Counted from the first letter of the stretch, positions 1 to 6,321 are shown. The stretch is 6,569 nt of DNA from Flavobacteriales bacterium (GCA_002728175.1 PBVH01000033.1:41515-48083), one strand, 5' to 3'. Made by a program: numbers and translations. The notes: a model not told the origin generated them from the letters alone.

Positions 1-1853
1 GCCTGTTGCCTCATTAGCTGCCAAATATTTCTAAAACCATTAAATTGCCAATATGAATCGTTTCTTTGTTCAAATTCAAATCCGAAAGAAAACTCGTGAG
101 ATCCAATATCCGCTGAACCCGAAGCCTTAAATGATGTTTGTGTCTTTTTATCTTTTGCAAAATAGGGATACCAATCTCCATTGTTAGCGTATAATGAATA
201 AACTGACGCTGGGCTCTCGCCATTGAGCAAACCTATACCACGTAAATCATCTTGAGTCCTAATTACACCATCTGCACCATATGCACCACCTAAAGAATAT
301 GAAGTTAAAAACTCTTGTGAAAATAAATCATAATAAGAATTAGTATAATTTACAAGAGAAGGATTTAAGTTTGAAGGATCAAATGTCAATAGTGTATCAG
401 AAAATCCTGATAATATTTGGCCTTCATACGAAATTGAATCAACTGGGTCAAAGGCAACTCCATTTTCATATATTGGTGCCTTGTAAGTGTTAAATTTACC
501 AACGTATCCATACTTAAATAACTCATCACTGTTATCTGGATCACTAAATGTTCTACTGTAGTTAGTATAATCCCCTTGAATTGTTAAAAAAATATTTTTA
601 ATTGTTGATGTATTCTTGTCTTGATCAGATGCATCAGTACCAAACTTTTGAGTCAATTTACCAAAAAATCGATATGTGTTTTCAGTTGAATATCTATTAT
701 TTTCCCAATTCATCATTGAGTTATTTCTAGAGTAATCATTGCTTCCCTTAGCAAAATATGATCCGCCAAGAGTTAAGAAGGTATTATTTGCAGGTTTAAA
801 ATCTAATTTTCCAGACAATGTAATTCTTTTATCATCTGCATTCATCTTAGCTTGAACATTTTCAAAATCATCTTCATCTAAAAATGTAGCTCTGGCTTTG
901 ATTCCTCCTTCTTCATAAAACTGTAGCGGGTTATTTTGTAAATCCTGTAACTTACTATCTTTAATTTTCCAAATTCCAATTGCAGAAGGATCATTGTCAT
1001 CAACTGACCTAAGTTCTCCAGAGAGAAAATATCCTATAACTGAGCTACCCTTTTTTCCATCTTTATTTCTTTTCTTTAAAATTGGTCCAGATAGTGTCCA
1101 GCCTAACAAATTGTAATTATAATTATCAAACAAAGAAGAAGTTTCATATTCTATAGCGCCAAAAGTTTTATTTGACGGCCCTTTTGTTGTAATAGAAATT
1201 ATTCCACCAGTTGCATCCCCATACTGAGCACTTAAACCACCTGTTACAACAGTAATTTGTTCGATTCCAGATGTTGGAACAGATTTAGCTCCTCTGACCT
1301 TTATTCCATCAATATAATATGTTGTTGCATTATCTCTTGACCCTCTAATATTTACATCGTCTCCTTCATCTTGCTGATAAATACCAGCAGTACTTGCAGC
1401 AACTGAAGCAACACTTCTAGTTGGTAATGCTACGATTTCTTCGGAAGTTTTAGTTTCTCCAGATAAATTATCTTGATCTAATAAGGGTTTTTTATATTCA
1501 ATAATTTTTATTTCTCCAATAGCTATCCCTTCTTGAAGCTTAACATCTTGAAATGTAATTTTATTAGCAGAAACTATTACACCTGTGATTTCAACAGCTC
1601 CAAAACCAACACATGTCACTTTAATTGAATAAGTTCCAGGATCAACTGGCTTAATTGTATAATTACCATCGAAATCAGTTGCAGTACCTCCAGTTTGATT
1701 ACCATTTTTTTCAATAATTAAATTTGCAAATGGTATAGGCTCACCAGTTAAAGTATTTGTAATTACTCCTTTTAGAGTTCCTGTTTGTGCATAAGAAAAA
1801 ATAGAAACTAAGGAAAAGATAAGTGATAAGTATAATTTTCTAAACATAGCCAT
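1..1853 (-). CDS. TonB-dependent outer-membrane receptor with N-terminal carboxypeptidase-regulatory-like domain (C-terminal part outside window)
   Basis: An uninterrupted minus-strand frame runs from ATG at 1853 to the window edge, giving 617 residues without a stop, so the 3' end is missing. Residues 1-22 form a signal peptide (basic FRK, hydrophobic stretch, cleavage likely at SYA|Q). Residues about 25-108 (GTLKGVITNTLTGEPIPFAN, then TDFDGNYTI and PGTYSIKV) match the carboxypeptidase-regulatory-like beta-sandwich common in Bacteroidota receptors. Residues about 135-228 are the plug domain, with VNIRGSRDN, YYIDGIKVRG, GIEQITVVTGG and AQYGDATGGIISITTKG. The rest is beta-barrel sequence rich in aromatic and Asn/Asp residues. 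The family sits in the outer membrane and imports a ligand using TonB energy. The substrate cannot be told from sequence, no SusD-like partner lies upstream, and SusC is not claimed. Start: ATG at 1853, with a second in-frame ATG at 1847 equally usable. It is divergent from the Rieske-like lipoprotein gene. Confidence 0.93.
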   Translation of the reverse strand, partial: MAMFRKLYLSLIFSLVSIFSYAQTGTLKGVITNTLTGEPIPFANLIIEKNGNQTGGTATDFDGNYTIKPVDPGTYSIKVTCVGFGAVEITGVIVSANKITFQDVKLQEGIAIGEIKIIEYKKPLLDQDNLSGETKTSEEIVALPTRSVASVAASTAGIYQQDEGDDVNIRGSRDNATTYYIDGIKVRGAKSVPTSGIEQITVVTGGLSAQYGDATGGIISITTKGPSNKTFGAIEYETSSLFDNYNYNLLGWTLSGPILKKRNKDGKKGSSVIGYFLSGELRSVDDNDPSAIGIWKIKDSKLQDLQNNPLQFYEEGGIKARATFLDEDDFENVQAKMNADDKRITLSGKLDFKPANNTFLTLGGSYFAKGSNDYSRNNSMMNWENNRYSTENTYRFFGKLTQKFGTDASDQDKNTSTIKNIFLTIQGDYTNYSRTFSDPDNSDELFKYGYVGKFNTYKAPIYENGVAFDPVDSISYEGQILSGFSDTLLTFDPSNLNPSLVNYTNSYYDLFSQEFLTSYSLGGAYGADGVIRTQDDLRGIGLLNGESPASVYSLYANNGDWYPYFAKDKKTQTSFKASGSADIGSHEFSFGFEFEQRNDSYWQFNGFRNIWQLMRQQ

Positions 1854-1883
1854 GTTTGATTTGTTTTATTTTCTAAAAGTCTG

Positions 1884-1891
1884 TAAATATA
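1884..1891 (-). promoter_or_regulatory. Weak candidate -7 box for the left receptor gene
   Basis: Read on the minus strand this is TATATTTA, one base off the Bacteroidetes -7 consensus TAnnTTTG, and it lies about 30 nt before the ATG at 1853. No TTG sits at the expected -33 distance, and the region is very AT-rich, so chance similarity is likely. Confidence 0.25.
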
Positions 1892-1935
1892 TAAATTATT
1901 TTGATAGATTAAATACGTTATAAATCATTTATTTT

Positions 1936-1944
1936 TATACTTTG
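1936..1944 (+). promoter_or_regulatory. Candidate -7-like box immediately before the Rieske-like lipoprotein gene
   Basis: The sequence TATACTTTG is followed by CGCTC and then the ATG at 1950. It resembles the Bacteroidetes -7 box TAnnTTTG, but the spacing between TA and TTTG is one or three bases, not two, and no TTG is found about 20 nt upstream. If it is used, transcription would start at or next to the ATG and give a nearly leaderless mRNA. Confidence 0.35.
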
Positions 1945-1949
1945 CGCTC

Positions 1950-2360
1950 ATGAAAAAATTACTGTTAATATTAATTATTTTTTTTAATAATTCTTGCGAT
2001 AACAAAGAATGCTATGTTGATGATGTATATGTGAACAAATTAGTAACATTAACAGATGAAGAATTTGAAGAATTACAACTTAACGGAAGTTATAAATTCA
2101 TTGAAGGAGGAAATGCTGGTATTATTATTTACCATATGGCAAACAGCGAGTTTAAAGCTTTTGATAGAATCTGTAGCTATCAATCTTGCAATGAATGTTC
2201 CTATATTGATTCAATAAGTAGTGGAATAGCATTTTGCAAATGCTGTGCTTCAGCATTTTTGCTGGATCAAAATGGGAACGCAATAAATGAGCCAGCGATA
2301 GCACCGTTAAAACAGTATTATTGTTTAACTAATGGACAAATTTTAAGAATATATAATTAG
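1950..2360 (+). CDS. Small Rieske-like lipoprotein lacking both histidine ligands
   Basis: This 136-residue protein starts with MKKLLLILIIFFNNSC, a short lipoprotein signal with probable lipidation at Cys16, followed by acidic residues. The second half has the layout of a Rieske [2Fe-2S] domain. CSYQSC (75-80) corresponds to the usual CTHxGC, CKCCASAF (96-103) to CPxHGSxF, and EPAIAPLKQYY..LTNGQILRIYN (114-136) to the closing strands. Both ligand histidines are replaced, by Tyr77 and Cys99. A further cysteine occurs at 83, and others at 21 and 125. Short Rieske-type lipoproteins with altered ligands occur in flavobacteria, usually unnamed. Whether this one binds a cluster, a metal, or only forms disulfides is unknown. 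It is likely anchored in the outer or inner membrane facing the periplasm or surface. Its stop overlaps the ahcY stop on the other strand. The gene call is firm; the fold assignment is inferred from motif order. Confidence 0.8.
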   Translation: MKKLLLILIIFFNNSCDNKECYVDDVYVNKLVTLTDEEFEELQLNGSYKFIEGGNAGIIIYHMANSEFKAFDRICSYQSCNECSYIDSISSGIAFCKCCASAFLLDQNGNAINEPAIAPLKQYYCLTNGQILRIYN

Positions 2361-3664
2361 TACCGATAATATTCTGGCTTATATGGTCCTTCAATTTTTA
2401 CACCTATGTAATCTGCCTGATCTTGTCTCAAAGACTCTAATTCTACACCAATTTTTTCTAAATGAAGCCTAGCTACCTTTTCATCCAAATGTTTTGGAAG
2501 CATATATACTTTGTTCTCATAATTACTAGAGTTATTCCACAATTCAATTTGGGCTAAAACCTGATTAGTAAACGAATTTGACATAACAAAAGAAGGATGA
2601 CCAGTTGCACAACCTAGATTGACTAACCTTCCCTCCGCAAGCAATATGATATCGTTTCCATTAATTGAATACATATCTACTTGTGGCTTAATTTCAGTTT
2701 TCGTGTGTCCCCAGTTTTCATTTAGCCATGCAACATCAATCTCATTATCAAAATGACCAATGTTACAAACAATTGTTTTATCCTTCATTTTAGTAAAGTG
2801 ATGACCTTGAACAATATCTTTATTACCAGTGGTTGTTACAACAATATCTACTTTATCACAAACTGAATCTAATCTCTTAACTGCAAAACCGTCCATAGCA
2901 GCTTGCAATGCGCAAATAGGATCAATTTCTGTTACTATCACTCTAGCCCCAGCACCTCTTAATGAAGCGGCAGATCCTTTTCCAACATCTCCATATCCAG
3001 CAACAACGGCCACTTTTCCAGCCATCATAATATCAGTCGAACGCCTTATTGCATCAACCAAAGACTCTTTGCATCCATATTTATTATCAAATTTAGATTT
3101 TGTAACAGAATCATTAATATTTATAGCTGGCATTAATAATGTTCCCTTTTCCATCCTTTCATAAAGCCTATGAACTCCAGTTGTTGTTTCTTCAGATAAG
3201 CCTCTTATATCATTCACAAGTTGAGGATACTTATCAAATACCATATTAGTTAAATCACCACCATCATCCAAAATCATATTTAAAGGCTTGCCATCTTTAA
3301 ATGCATGCAATGTCTGCTCAATACACCAATCAAATTCATCTTCATTCATACCTTTCCATGCAAAAACTGGTACTCCAGTTGCGGCAATTGCCGCTGCAGC
3401 TTGATCTTGAGTAGAAAAAATATTACAAGATGACCATGACACTTCCGCACCTAAATAAGTAAGAGTTTCAATTAGAACAGCAGTCTGTATCGTCATATGT
3501 AAGCACCCTGCAATTCGAGCACCTTGCAAAGGTTTTGACTCACCATATTCTTCTCTAATGGACATTAAACCTGGCATTTCAGCTTCTGCTAATTTAATTT
3601 CTTTTCTTCCCCATTCAGAAAGCGAAATATCTTTAACTTTATATTTCATAACTGTTGTTTCCAT
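2357..3664 (-). CDS. ahcY: Adenosylhomocysteinase (S-adenosyl-L-homocysteine hydrolase)
   Basis: This cytosolic NAD-dependent enzyme reversibly splits S-adenosylhomocysteine into adenosine and homocysteine, relieving product inhibition of methyltransferases in the activated methyl cycle. From ATG at 3664 it has 435 residues, the normal length. Visible signatures are HMTIQTA (56-62), SCNIFSTQD (79-87), DDGGD (133-137, holding the catalytic Asp), SEETTTG (157-163), NDSVTKSKFDN (184-194, with Lys191 and Asp193), the NAD-binding GYGDVGKG (223-230), NIGHFDNEID (301-310), NLGCATGHPSFVMSNSF (349-365) and the C-terminal KPEYYRY, whose Lys and Tyr reach the partner subunit's NAD site. A longer reading to a TTG at 3685 is rejected because it starts inside the -7 box. 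ATG at 3649 (MKYKVKDIS) is a possible alternative. It is monocistronic here, divergent from the phosphopantetheinyl transferase gene, and overlaps the lipoprotein gene tail-to-tail by 4 nt. Confidence 0.98.
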   Translation of the reverse strand: METTVMKYKVKDISLSEWGRKEIKLAEAEMPGLMSIREEYGESKPLQGARIAGCLHMTIQTAVLIETLTYLGAEVSWSSCNIFSTQDQAAAAIAATGVPVFAWKGMNEDEFDWCIEQTLHAFKDGKPLNMILDDGGDLTNMVFDKYPQLVNDIRGLSEETTTGVHRLYERMEKGTLLMPAININDSVTKSKFDNKYGCKESLVDAIRRSTDIMMAGKVAVVAGYGDVGKGSAASLRGAGARVIVTEIDPICALQAAMDGFAVKRLDSVCDKVDIVVTTTGNKDIVQGHHFTKMKDKTIVCNIGHFDNEIDVAWLNENWGHTKTEIKPQVDMYSINGNDIILLAEGRLVNLGCATGHPSFVMSNSFTNQVLAQIELWNNSSNYENKVYMLPKHLDEKVARLHLEKIGVELESLRQDQADYIGVKIEGPYKPEYYRY

Positions 3665-3681
3665 AAAAATTTTTAAAGAGT

Positions 3682-3710
3682 GCAAAGATAAGTATAATTA
3701 TTATCTTAGC
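3682..3710. repeat. Imperfect inverted repeat made of two facing -7-like boxes
   Basis: GCAAAGATAA (3682-3691) and TTATCTTAGC (3701-3710) are inverted copies matching at 9 of 10 positions, separated by 9 nt. The left arm contains the ahcY -7 box on the minus strand. The right arm reads TATCTTAG on the plus strand (3702-3709), one base off TAnnTTTG, and lies 14 nt before the transferase ATG at 3724. It may be a bidirectional promoter, an operator, or chance in AT-rich DNA. The plus-strand box lacks a TTG at the -33 distance. Confidence 0.5.
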
Positions 3711-3715
3711 CACAA
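3683..3715 (-). promoter_or_regulatory. ahcY: Bacteroidetes-type promoter of ahcY
   Basis: On the minus strand, TATCTTTG (3690-3683) matches the -7 consensus TAnnTTTG exactly and is followed by C as is common. A TTG (3715-3713) lies 22 nt upstream, within the usual -33 spacing. The predicted start is near 3676, giving a leader of roughly 12 nt before the ATG at 3664. Confidence 0.7.
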
Positions 3716-3723
3716 TAATAAAT

Positions 3724-4317
3724 ATGGGATTATTTAAAATTATAAAAAATGAAAAGTTCCAAATTGGAATATGGGAGATAACCGAAACAGTAGATGAATT
3801 AGAAAAATTAGCATATAATTTATTTACAAGAAAATACAAAAGCTCTAAAAGAACAAAAGAAACTCTAATCAACAACATTTTAGTTAACACATTATTACCT
3901 GGGTCAAAAATCAATTACAATGTTTATGGGGCTCCTATATTAGAAAATAATTTTATTTCAATTTCACATACAAAAAAAATGGCTTGTGTTTTAATAAGTG
4001 ATATAAATGTTGGTGTCGACATTGAAGAAATTTCTAGCAAACCATTACAACTTGCTAATAAATTCATAAATGATGAAAATCAAGTTTTATTAACAAAAAA
4101 AAAGGCTTTAATTATATGGTGTTTTAAAGAAGCTATTTTTAAATGGTATGAAAAAGGAAACATATCGTTTAAAAAAGATATAATTGTATATAATTTTAAA
4201 GTAAATAAAAAGGGAATTGTCAAAGCACAATTTAAAAACCAGGAAATTTTAGCAGAATTTATACAAATTAAAAATCATTATTTAGTGTATCTTTGTAGAA
4301 AGAAAACCAACTTATGA
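3724..4317 (+). CDS. 4'-phosphopantetheinyl transferase superfamily protein
   Basis: Enzymes of this family move the 4'-phosphopantetheine arm from coenzyme A to a serine of acyl, aryl or peptidyl carrier proteins, with Mg2+. The 197-residue product shows the family signatures in order: SISH (79-82), GVDIEEI (97-103, the Mg-binding Asp99 and Glu101) and WCFKEAIFKW (132-141, matching WxxKEAxxK with Glu136 as third metal ligand). The N-terminal half is lysine-rich and divergent, and the protein is slightly shorter than Sfp, as usual in Bacteroidota. No carrier protein or synthase gene lies in the window, so its partner (fatty-acid ACP or a secondary-metabolite carrier) is open. Its TGA overlaps the ATG of the GGGP synthase gene (ATGA), indicating translational coupling. 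ATG at 3724 is the only sensible start, with no Shine-Dalgarno sequence. Confidence 0.92.
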   Translation: MGLFKIIKNEKFQIGIWEITETVDELEKLAYNLFTRKYKSSKRTKETLINNILVNTLLPGSKINYNVYGAPILENNFISISHTKKMACVLISDINVGVDIEEISSKPLQLANKFINDENQVLLTKKKALIIWCFKEAIFKWYEKGNISFKKDIIVYNFKVNKKGIVKAQFKNQEILAEFIQIKNHYLVYLCRKKTNL

Positions 4318-5051
4318 AAGCCTACTCACACATACTTGCTTCAAAAAAACAAAAGAGAAAATTATTTTCTGTTTTAATAGATCCAGACAAGCAGGATGAA
4401 AATTCTCTTTTAAAAACAATAAAAACTGCAGAAGCTGCAAAAGTAGATTTTTTCTTTTTGGGTGGTAGTTTACTCACGTATGATAATTTAAATAATTGCA
4501 TAGTTACAATTAAAAAATCAACTAAAATTCCGGTTATATTATTTCCAGGAAATACAATGCAAATAAATCATAAAGCTGATGGAATTCTTTTTCTTTCACT
4601 AATATCAGGTAGAAATGCAGATATGTTAATTGGCAAACAAGTAATAACAGCCCCCATTTTAAAACAATCTTCACTAGAGGTGATGTCTACCGGATACATG
4701 CTAATCGATGGAGGTAAACAAACTACTGTATCATACATTAGTAATACAACACCTATTCCTTCAAATAAACCTGCAATTTCTGCGTGTACTGCAATTGCAG
4801 GTGAATTGTTAGGCTTAAAACTTATCTTTATGGATGCAGGTAGTGGAGCTGAAAATCCAATTTCACTTAAAATGATTGAAACAGTAAGTAAATCCATTGA
4901 TATACCTTTAATCATTGGAGGGGGTATTAAATCTGCTGATCAAGCTCGAAAAAGTTGTGAAGCTGGCGCTGATATTATTGTTGTTGGAAATGCAATCGAA
5001 AAAAACTCCGATTTGGTTGTAGAAATTTCTGATGCAGTTCATAATATTTGA
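4314..5051 (+). CDS. Geranylgeranylglyceryl/heptaprenylglyceryl phosphate synthase (PcrB/GGGPS family)
   Basis: The 245-residue TIM-barrel enzyme is expected to join sn-glycerol-1-phosphate to a polyprenyl diphosphate through an ether bond, the first committed step of archaeal-type lipids. Diagnostic segments are FSVLIDPDK (18-26, Asp23 and Asp25 near the Mg/substrate site), FFLGGSLLT (47-55), PVILFPGNT (73-81), STGYMLIDGGKQTTVSYIS (125-143), AIAGELLGLKLIFMDAGSGA (160-179, with Glu164 at the expected catalytic position), IIGGGIKSADQA (200-211, phosphate-binding) and GADIIVVGNAIEK (218-230). The length suits the larger group II type known from Bacteroidota, of which the Flavobacterium johnsoniae enzyme has been characterised. 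Chain length cannot be set from sequence, and the physiological product in this phylum is unclear. It begins inside the transferase stop (ATGA, 4-nt overlap); 58 bp separate it from the PnuC gene. Confidence 0.95.
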   Translation: MKAYSHILASKKQKRKLFSVLIDPDKQDENSLLKTIKTAEAAKVDFFFLGGSLLTYDNLNNCIVTIKKSTKIPVILFPGNTMQINHKADGILFLSLISGRNADMLIGKQVITAPILKQSSLEVMSTGYMLIDGGKQTTVSYISNTTPIPSNKPAISACTAIAGELLGLKLIFMDAGSGAENPISLKMIETVSKSIDIPLIIGGGIKSADQARKSCEAGADIIVVGNAIEKNSDLVVEISDAVHNI

Positions 5052-5109
5052 TACCATGAAAATTTTTCAAAAATAAAGCGTAAGAATTACATGTTTAACT
5101 ATTAATTAA

Positions 5110-5691
5110 ATGAGCGAGGTTTTAATTATAATTAAAAACAATTTTATAGAATTTAGCGCTGTTATTTTCTCAGTAATATATGTTTTATTAGCTGCAAAAA
5201 AAAATATTTTTTGTTGGTATGCCGCAATTGTAAGTGTCCTGCTATATTTCTTTATATGTTTCGATGCTAAACTATATGCTGAAAGTGGACTGCAGGTATT
5301 TTATTTATTTATGGCTTTTTATGGCCTTTATAATTGGAATAAAAAAAATGAAACTAACATAATAAGCATAAATGCAAAAACTCATATAAAATTAATAACA
5401 ATTGGTTTGTTACTTACCTTTTTACTTGGCTATTATCTAACTATTTACACTAGTGCTGCCTCACCATTAATAGATTCATTTACAACAATTTTCTCAATTA
5501 TTGGCACCTTTATGGTAGCTAAAAAAATCTTAGAAAATTGGATTTATTGGATTATAATAGATATTGTTTCTATACAACTTTATATTGGTAGAGAACTTTA
5601 CCTAACAGGACTTTTATTTTTAATTTACACTGTGATTGCAATTTATGGATATTTTACTTGGGCAAAAAGATTTAGTTATAATGCAAAATAA
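5110..5691 (+). CDS. pnuC: PnuC-family vitamin transporter (nicotinamide riboside, or thiamin as PnuT)
   Basis: The 193-residue inner-membrane protein has seven predicted hydrophobic segments (about 12-30, 34-51, 59-75, 93-113, 122-139, 144-160 and 163-184), the PnuC topology. Family features include AESGLQVFYLFMAFYGLYNW (57-76), ENWIYWIIIDIVSI (142-155), and YLTGLLFLIYTVIAIYGYFTW (164-184). PnuC carriers work by facilitated diffusion, with net uptake driven by phosphorylation inside, which suits the overlapping kinase gene downstream. Substrate is uncertain. The NadR-like partner favours nicotinamide riboside, whereas the TPP riboswitch and receptor 0.5 kb further on favour thiamin, the substrate of PnuT relatives. 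ATG at 5110 follows 58 bp of AT-rich spacer with no convincing promoter or terminator, so cotranscription with the upstream pair is plausible. Confidence 0.9.
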   Translation: MSEVLIIIKNNFIEFSAVIFSVIYVLLAAKKNIFCWYAAIVSVLLYFFICFDAKLYAESGLQVFYLFMAFYGLYNWNKKNETNIISINAKTHIKLITIGLLLTFLLGYYLTIYTSAASPLIDSFTTIFSIIGTFMVAKKILENWIYWIIIDIVSIQLYIGRELYLTGLLFLIYTVIAIYGYFTWAKRFSYNAK

Positions 5692-6181
5692 AATTATTTT
5701 AACTGGTCCCGAATGTAGTGGGAAAACAACTTTATGTAATCAACTTAAAATATACTTTAAACTACGAGCTAACAAAGAATTTGCCAGATCCTATTTAGAA
5801 AAATTAAATAGAAATTATGTCAAAAATGATTTGATTTTAATCGCTAAAAAGCAATTAGAGTCAGAAAAAAATAAAGTTTTACTTGACACCGATTTAATAA
5901 CTATTAAAATTTGGAGTAATTACAAATATAATAATTGTGATCAATGGATAATTGACAAAATACAAGAACAAAAAACTGAATCTAGATTTTATTTTCTCTG
6001 CAAAGGAGATTTAAATTGGATACAGGATGGTCAAAGAGAAAATCAAAACGAAAGAAATATATTGTTTGAACTTTACAAAAATGAATTGGATCAATTGCAA
6101 TATCCATATTATATAATAAAAGGAAAAAATAGATTTGAAAAGGCAAAATTTAAACTCAAAGAATTTGGCTACAAATCATAG
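5681..6181 (+). CDS. NadR-like P-loop kinase (AAA_28-type, ribosylnicotinamide kinase-like)
   Basis: This 166-residue soluble ATPase/kinase resembles the C-terminal kinase domain of NadR and lacks its DNA-binding and adenylyltransferase parts. It shows a P-loop GPECSGKTT (9-17), KEFARSYL (32-39, like the NadR E-[FY]-x-R region), LLDTDLITIKIW (67-78, Walker B-like Asp69 and Asp71), and DLNWIQDGQREN (110-121), equivalent to the NadR WxxDGxR segment. By homology it phosphorylates nicotinamide riboside to NMN, trapping what PnuC brings in; phosphorylation of another vitamin such as thiamin is possible given the neighbouring TPP riboswitch. ATG at 5681 is chosen because it puts the first beta strand directly before the P-loop and overlaps pnuC by only 11 nt. 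The upstream ATG at 5636 would add 15 residues read out of frame from the PnuC end. The -33 element of the next promoter lies in its last codons. Confidence 0.85.
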   Translation: MQNKIILTGPECSGKTTLCNQLKIYFKLRANKEFARSYLEKLNRNYVKNDLILIAKKQLESEKNKVLLDTDLITIKIWSNYKYNNCDQWIIDKIQEQKTESRFYFLCKGDLNWIQDGQRENQNERNILFELYKNELDQLQYPYYIIKGKNRFEKAKFKLKEFGYKS

Positions 6182-6196
6182 ATTCATGTATATTTG
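6165..6196 (+). promoter_or_regulatory. Bacteroidetes-type promoter for the TPP riboswitch and receptor
   Basis: TTG (6165-6167), 21 nt, then TATATTTG (6189-6196), an exact match to TAnnTTTG, followed by C. The -33 part lies in the end of the kinase gene. A start near 6203 would begin the RNA almost exactly at the first helix of the riboswitch (6204), which strongly supports the assignment. Confidence 0.8.
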
Positions 6197-6203
6197 CAGA
6201 AAA

Positions 6204-6279
6204 TAACTTAGGGGGTGCTTTTTAGCTGAGATTATACCCATTGAACCTGCCATTGGTAATTCATGGAAGGGAACAGTTG
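6204..6279 (+). promoter_or_regulatory. TPP riboswitch (THI element)
   Basis: All conserved parts of the thiamin-pyrophosphate aptamer can be read. P1 is TAACT (6204-6208) with AGTTG (6275-6279), one G-U pair included. P2 is GGGT (6213-6216) with ACCC (6236-6239). P3 is short, GCT (6217-6219) with AGC (6224-6226). The pyrimidine-sensing CTGAGA is at 6226-6231. P4 is CCT (6246-6248) with AGG (6268-6270), P5 is CCAT (6250-6253) with ATGG (6263-6266), with the conserved GGTAAT loop at 6255-6260 and GGGAA at 6269-6273. Binding of TPP should lower expression of the downstream receptor, as known for thiamin-regulated outer-membrane receptors in this phylum. The P3 arm is minimal, without the optional extension. 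Confidence 0.96.
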
Positions 6280-6321
6280 AACTATTGAATATTCAATATC
6301 CCCTTTTAAAATATATTTAAA
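6280..6321 (+). promoter_or_regulatory. Probable expression platform of the TPP riboswitch, with a 16-nt perfect palindrome
   Basis: TATTGAATATTCAATA (6283-6298) is a perfect palindrome that can form a weak AT hairpin. It is followed by CCCCTTTT (6300-6307) and an A/T-rich run up to the ATG at 6322. CCCTT (6301-6305) can pair with AAGGG of the aptamer (6267-6271), closing a larger stem around the palindrome. The C-run could alternatively pair with AGGGG at 6210-6214. Either pairing disrupts the aptamer, so the two states exclude each other. There is no GC-rich stem with a long U-run, so control at translation start seems more likely than an intrinsic terminator. This is inference from pairing only. 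Confidence 0.5.

Noticed and set aside
14..223. 69-codon minus-strand reading frame
   Set aside because: It lies in another frame inside the continuous TonB-dependent receptor gene and has no recognisable features.
1..1853. SusC-type glycan receptor label for the left-hand TonB-dependent receptor
   Set aside because: The carboxypeptidase-regulatory-like domain alone is not specific to SusC, and no SusD gene is visible; the gene's downstream side is outside the window.
2829..3164. 111-codon plus-strand reading frame
   Set aside because: It is antisense to the conserved NAD-binding region of ahcY; a shadow of that gene.
3665..3685. Extended ahcY start at TTG 3685
   Set aside because: The TTG belongs to the -7 promoter box TATCTTTG, so it would not be transcribed in a usable way, and the extra seven residues are not expected in the family.
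3639..3914. 91-codon minus-strand hydrophobic reading frame
   Set aside because: It is antisense to the phosphopantetheinyl transferase start and overlaps the ahcY start and promoter; its apparent hydrophobicity comes from the A/T-rich complement.
4568..4915. 115-codon minus-strand reading frame
   Set aside because: It is antisense to the well-conserved GGGP synthase core.
5017..5050. Possible promoter before pnuC (TTG, 23 nt, AATATTTG)
   Set aside because: The -7 box has a mismatch in the key first T, the spacing is at the upper limit, and both parts are in the coding end of the GGGP synthase gene; chance similarity is likely.
5056..5068. Near-palindromic TGAAAATTTTTCA after the GGGP synthase gene as a terminator
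   Set aside because: The stem would be only A/T pairs with no loop and no following U-run.
5636..5680. Upstream ATG for the NadR-like kinase
   Set aside because: It would put 15 unexplained residues before the first beta strand and enlarge the overlap with pnuC to 56 nt; ATG at 5681 fits the fold better.
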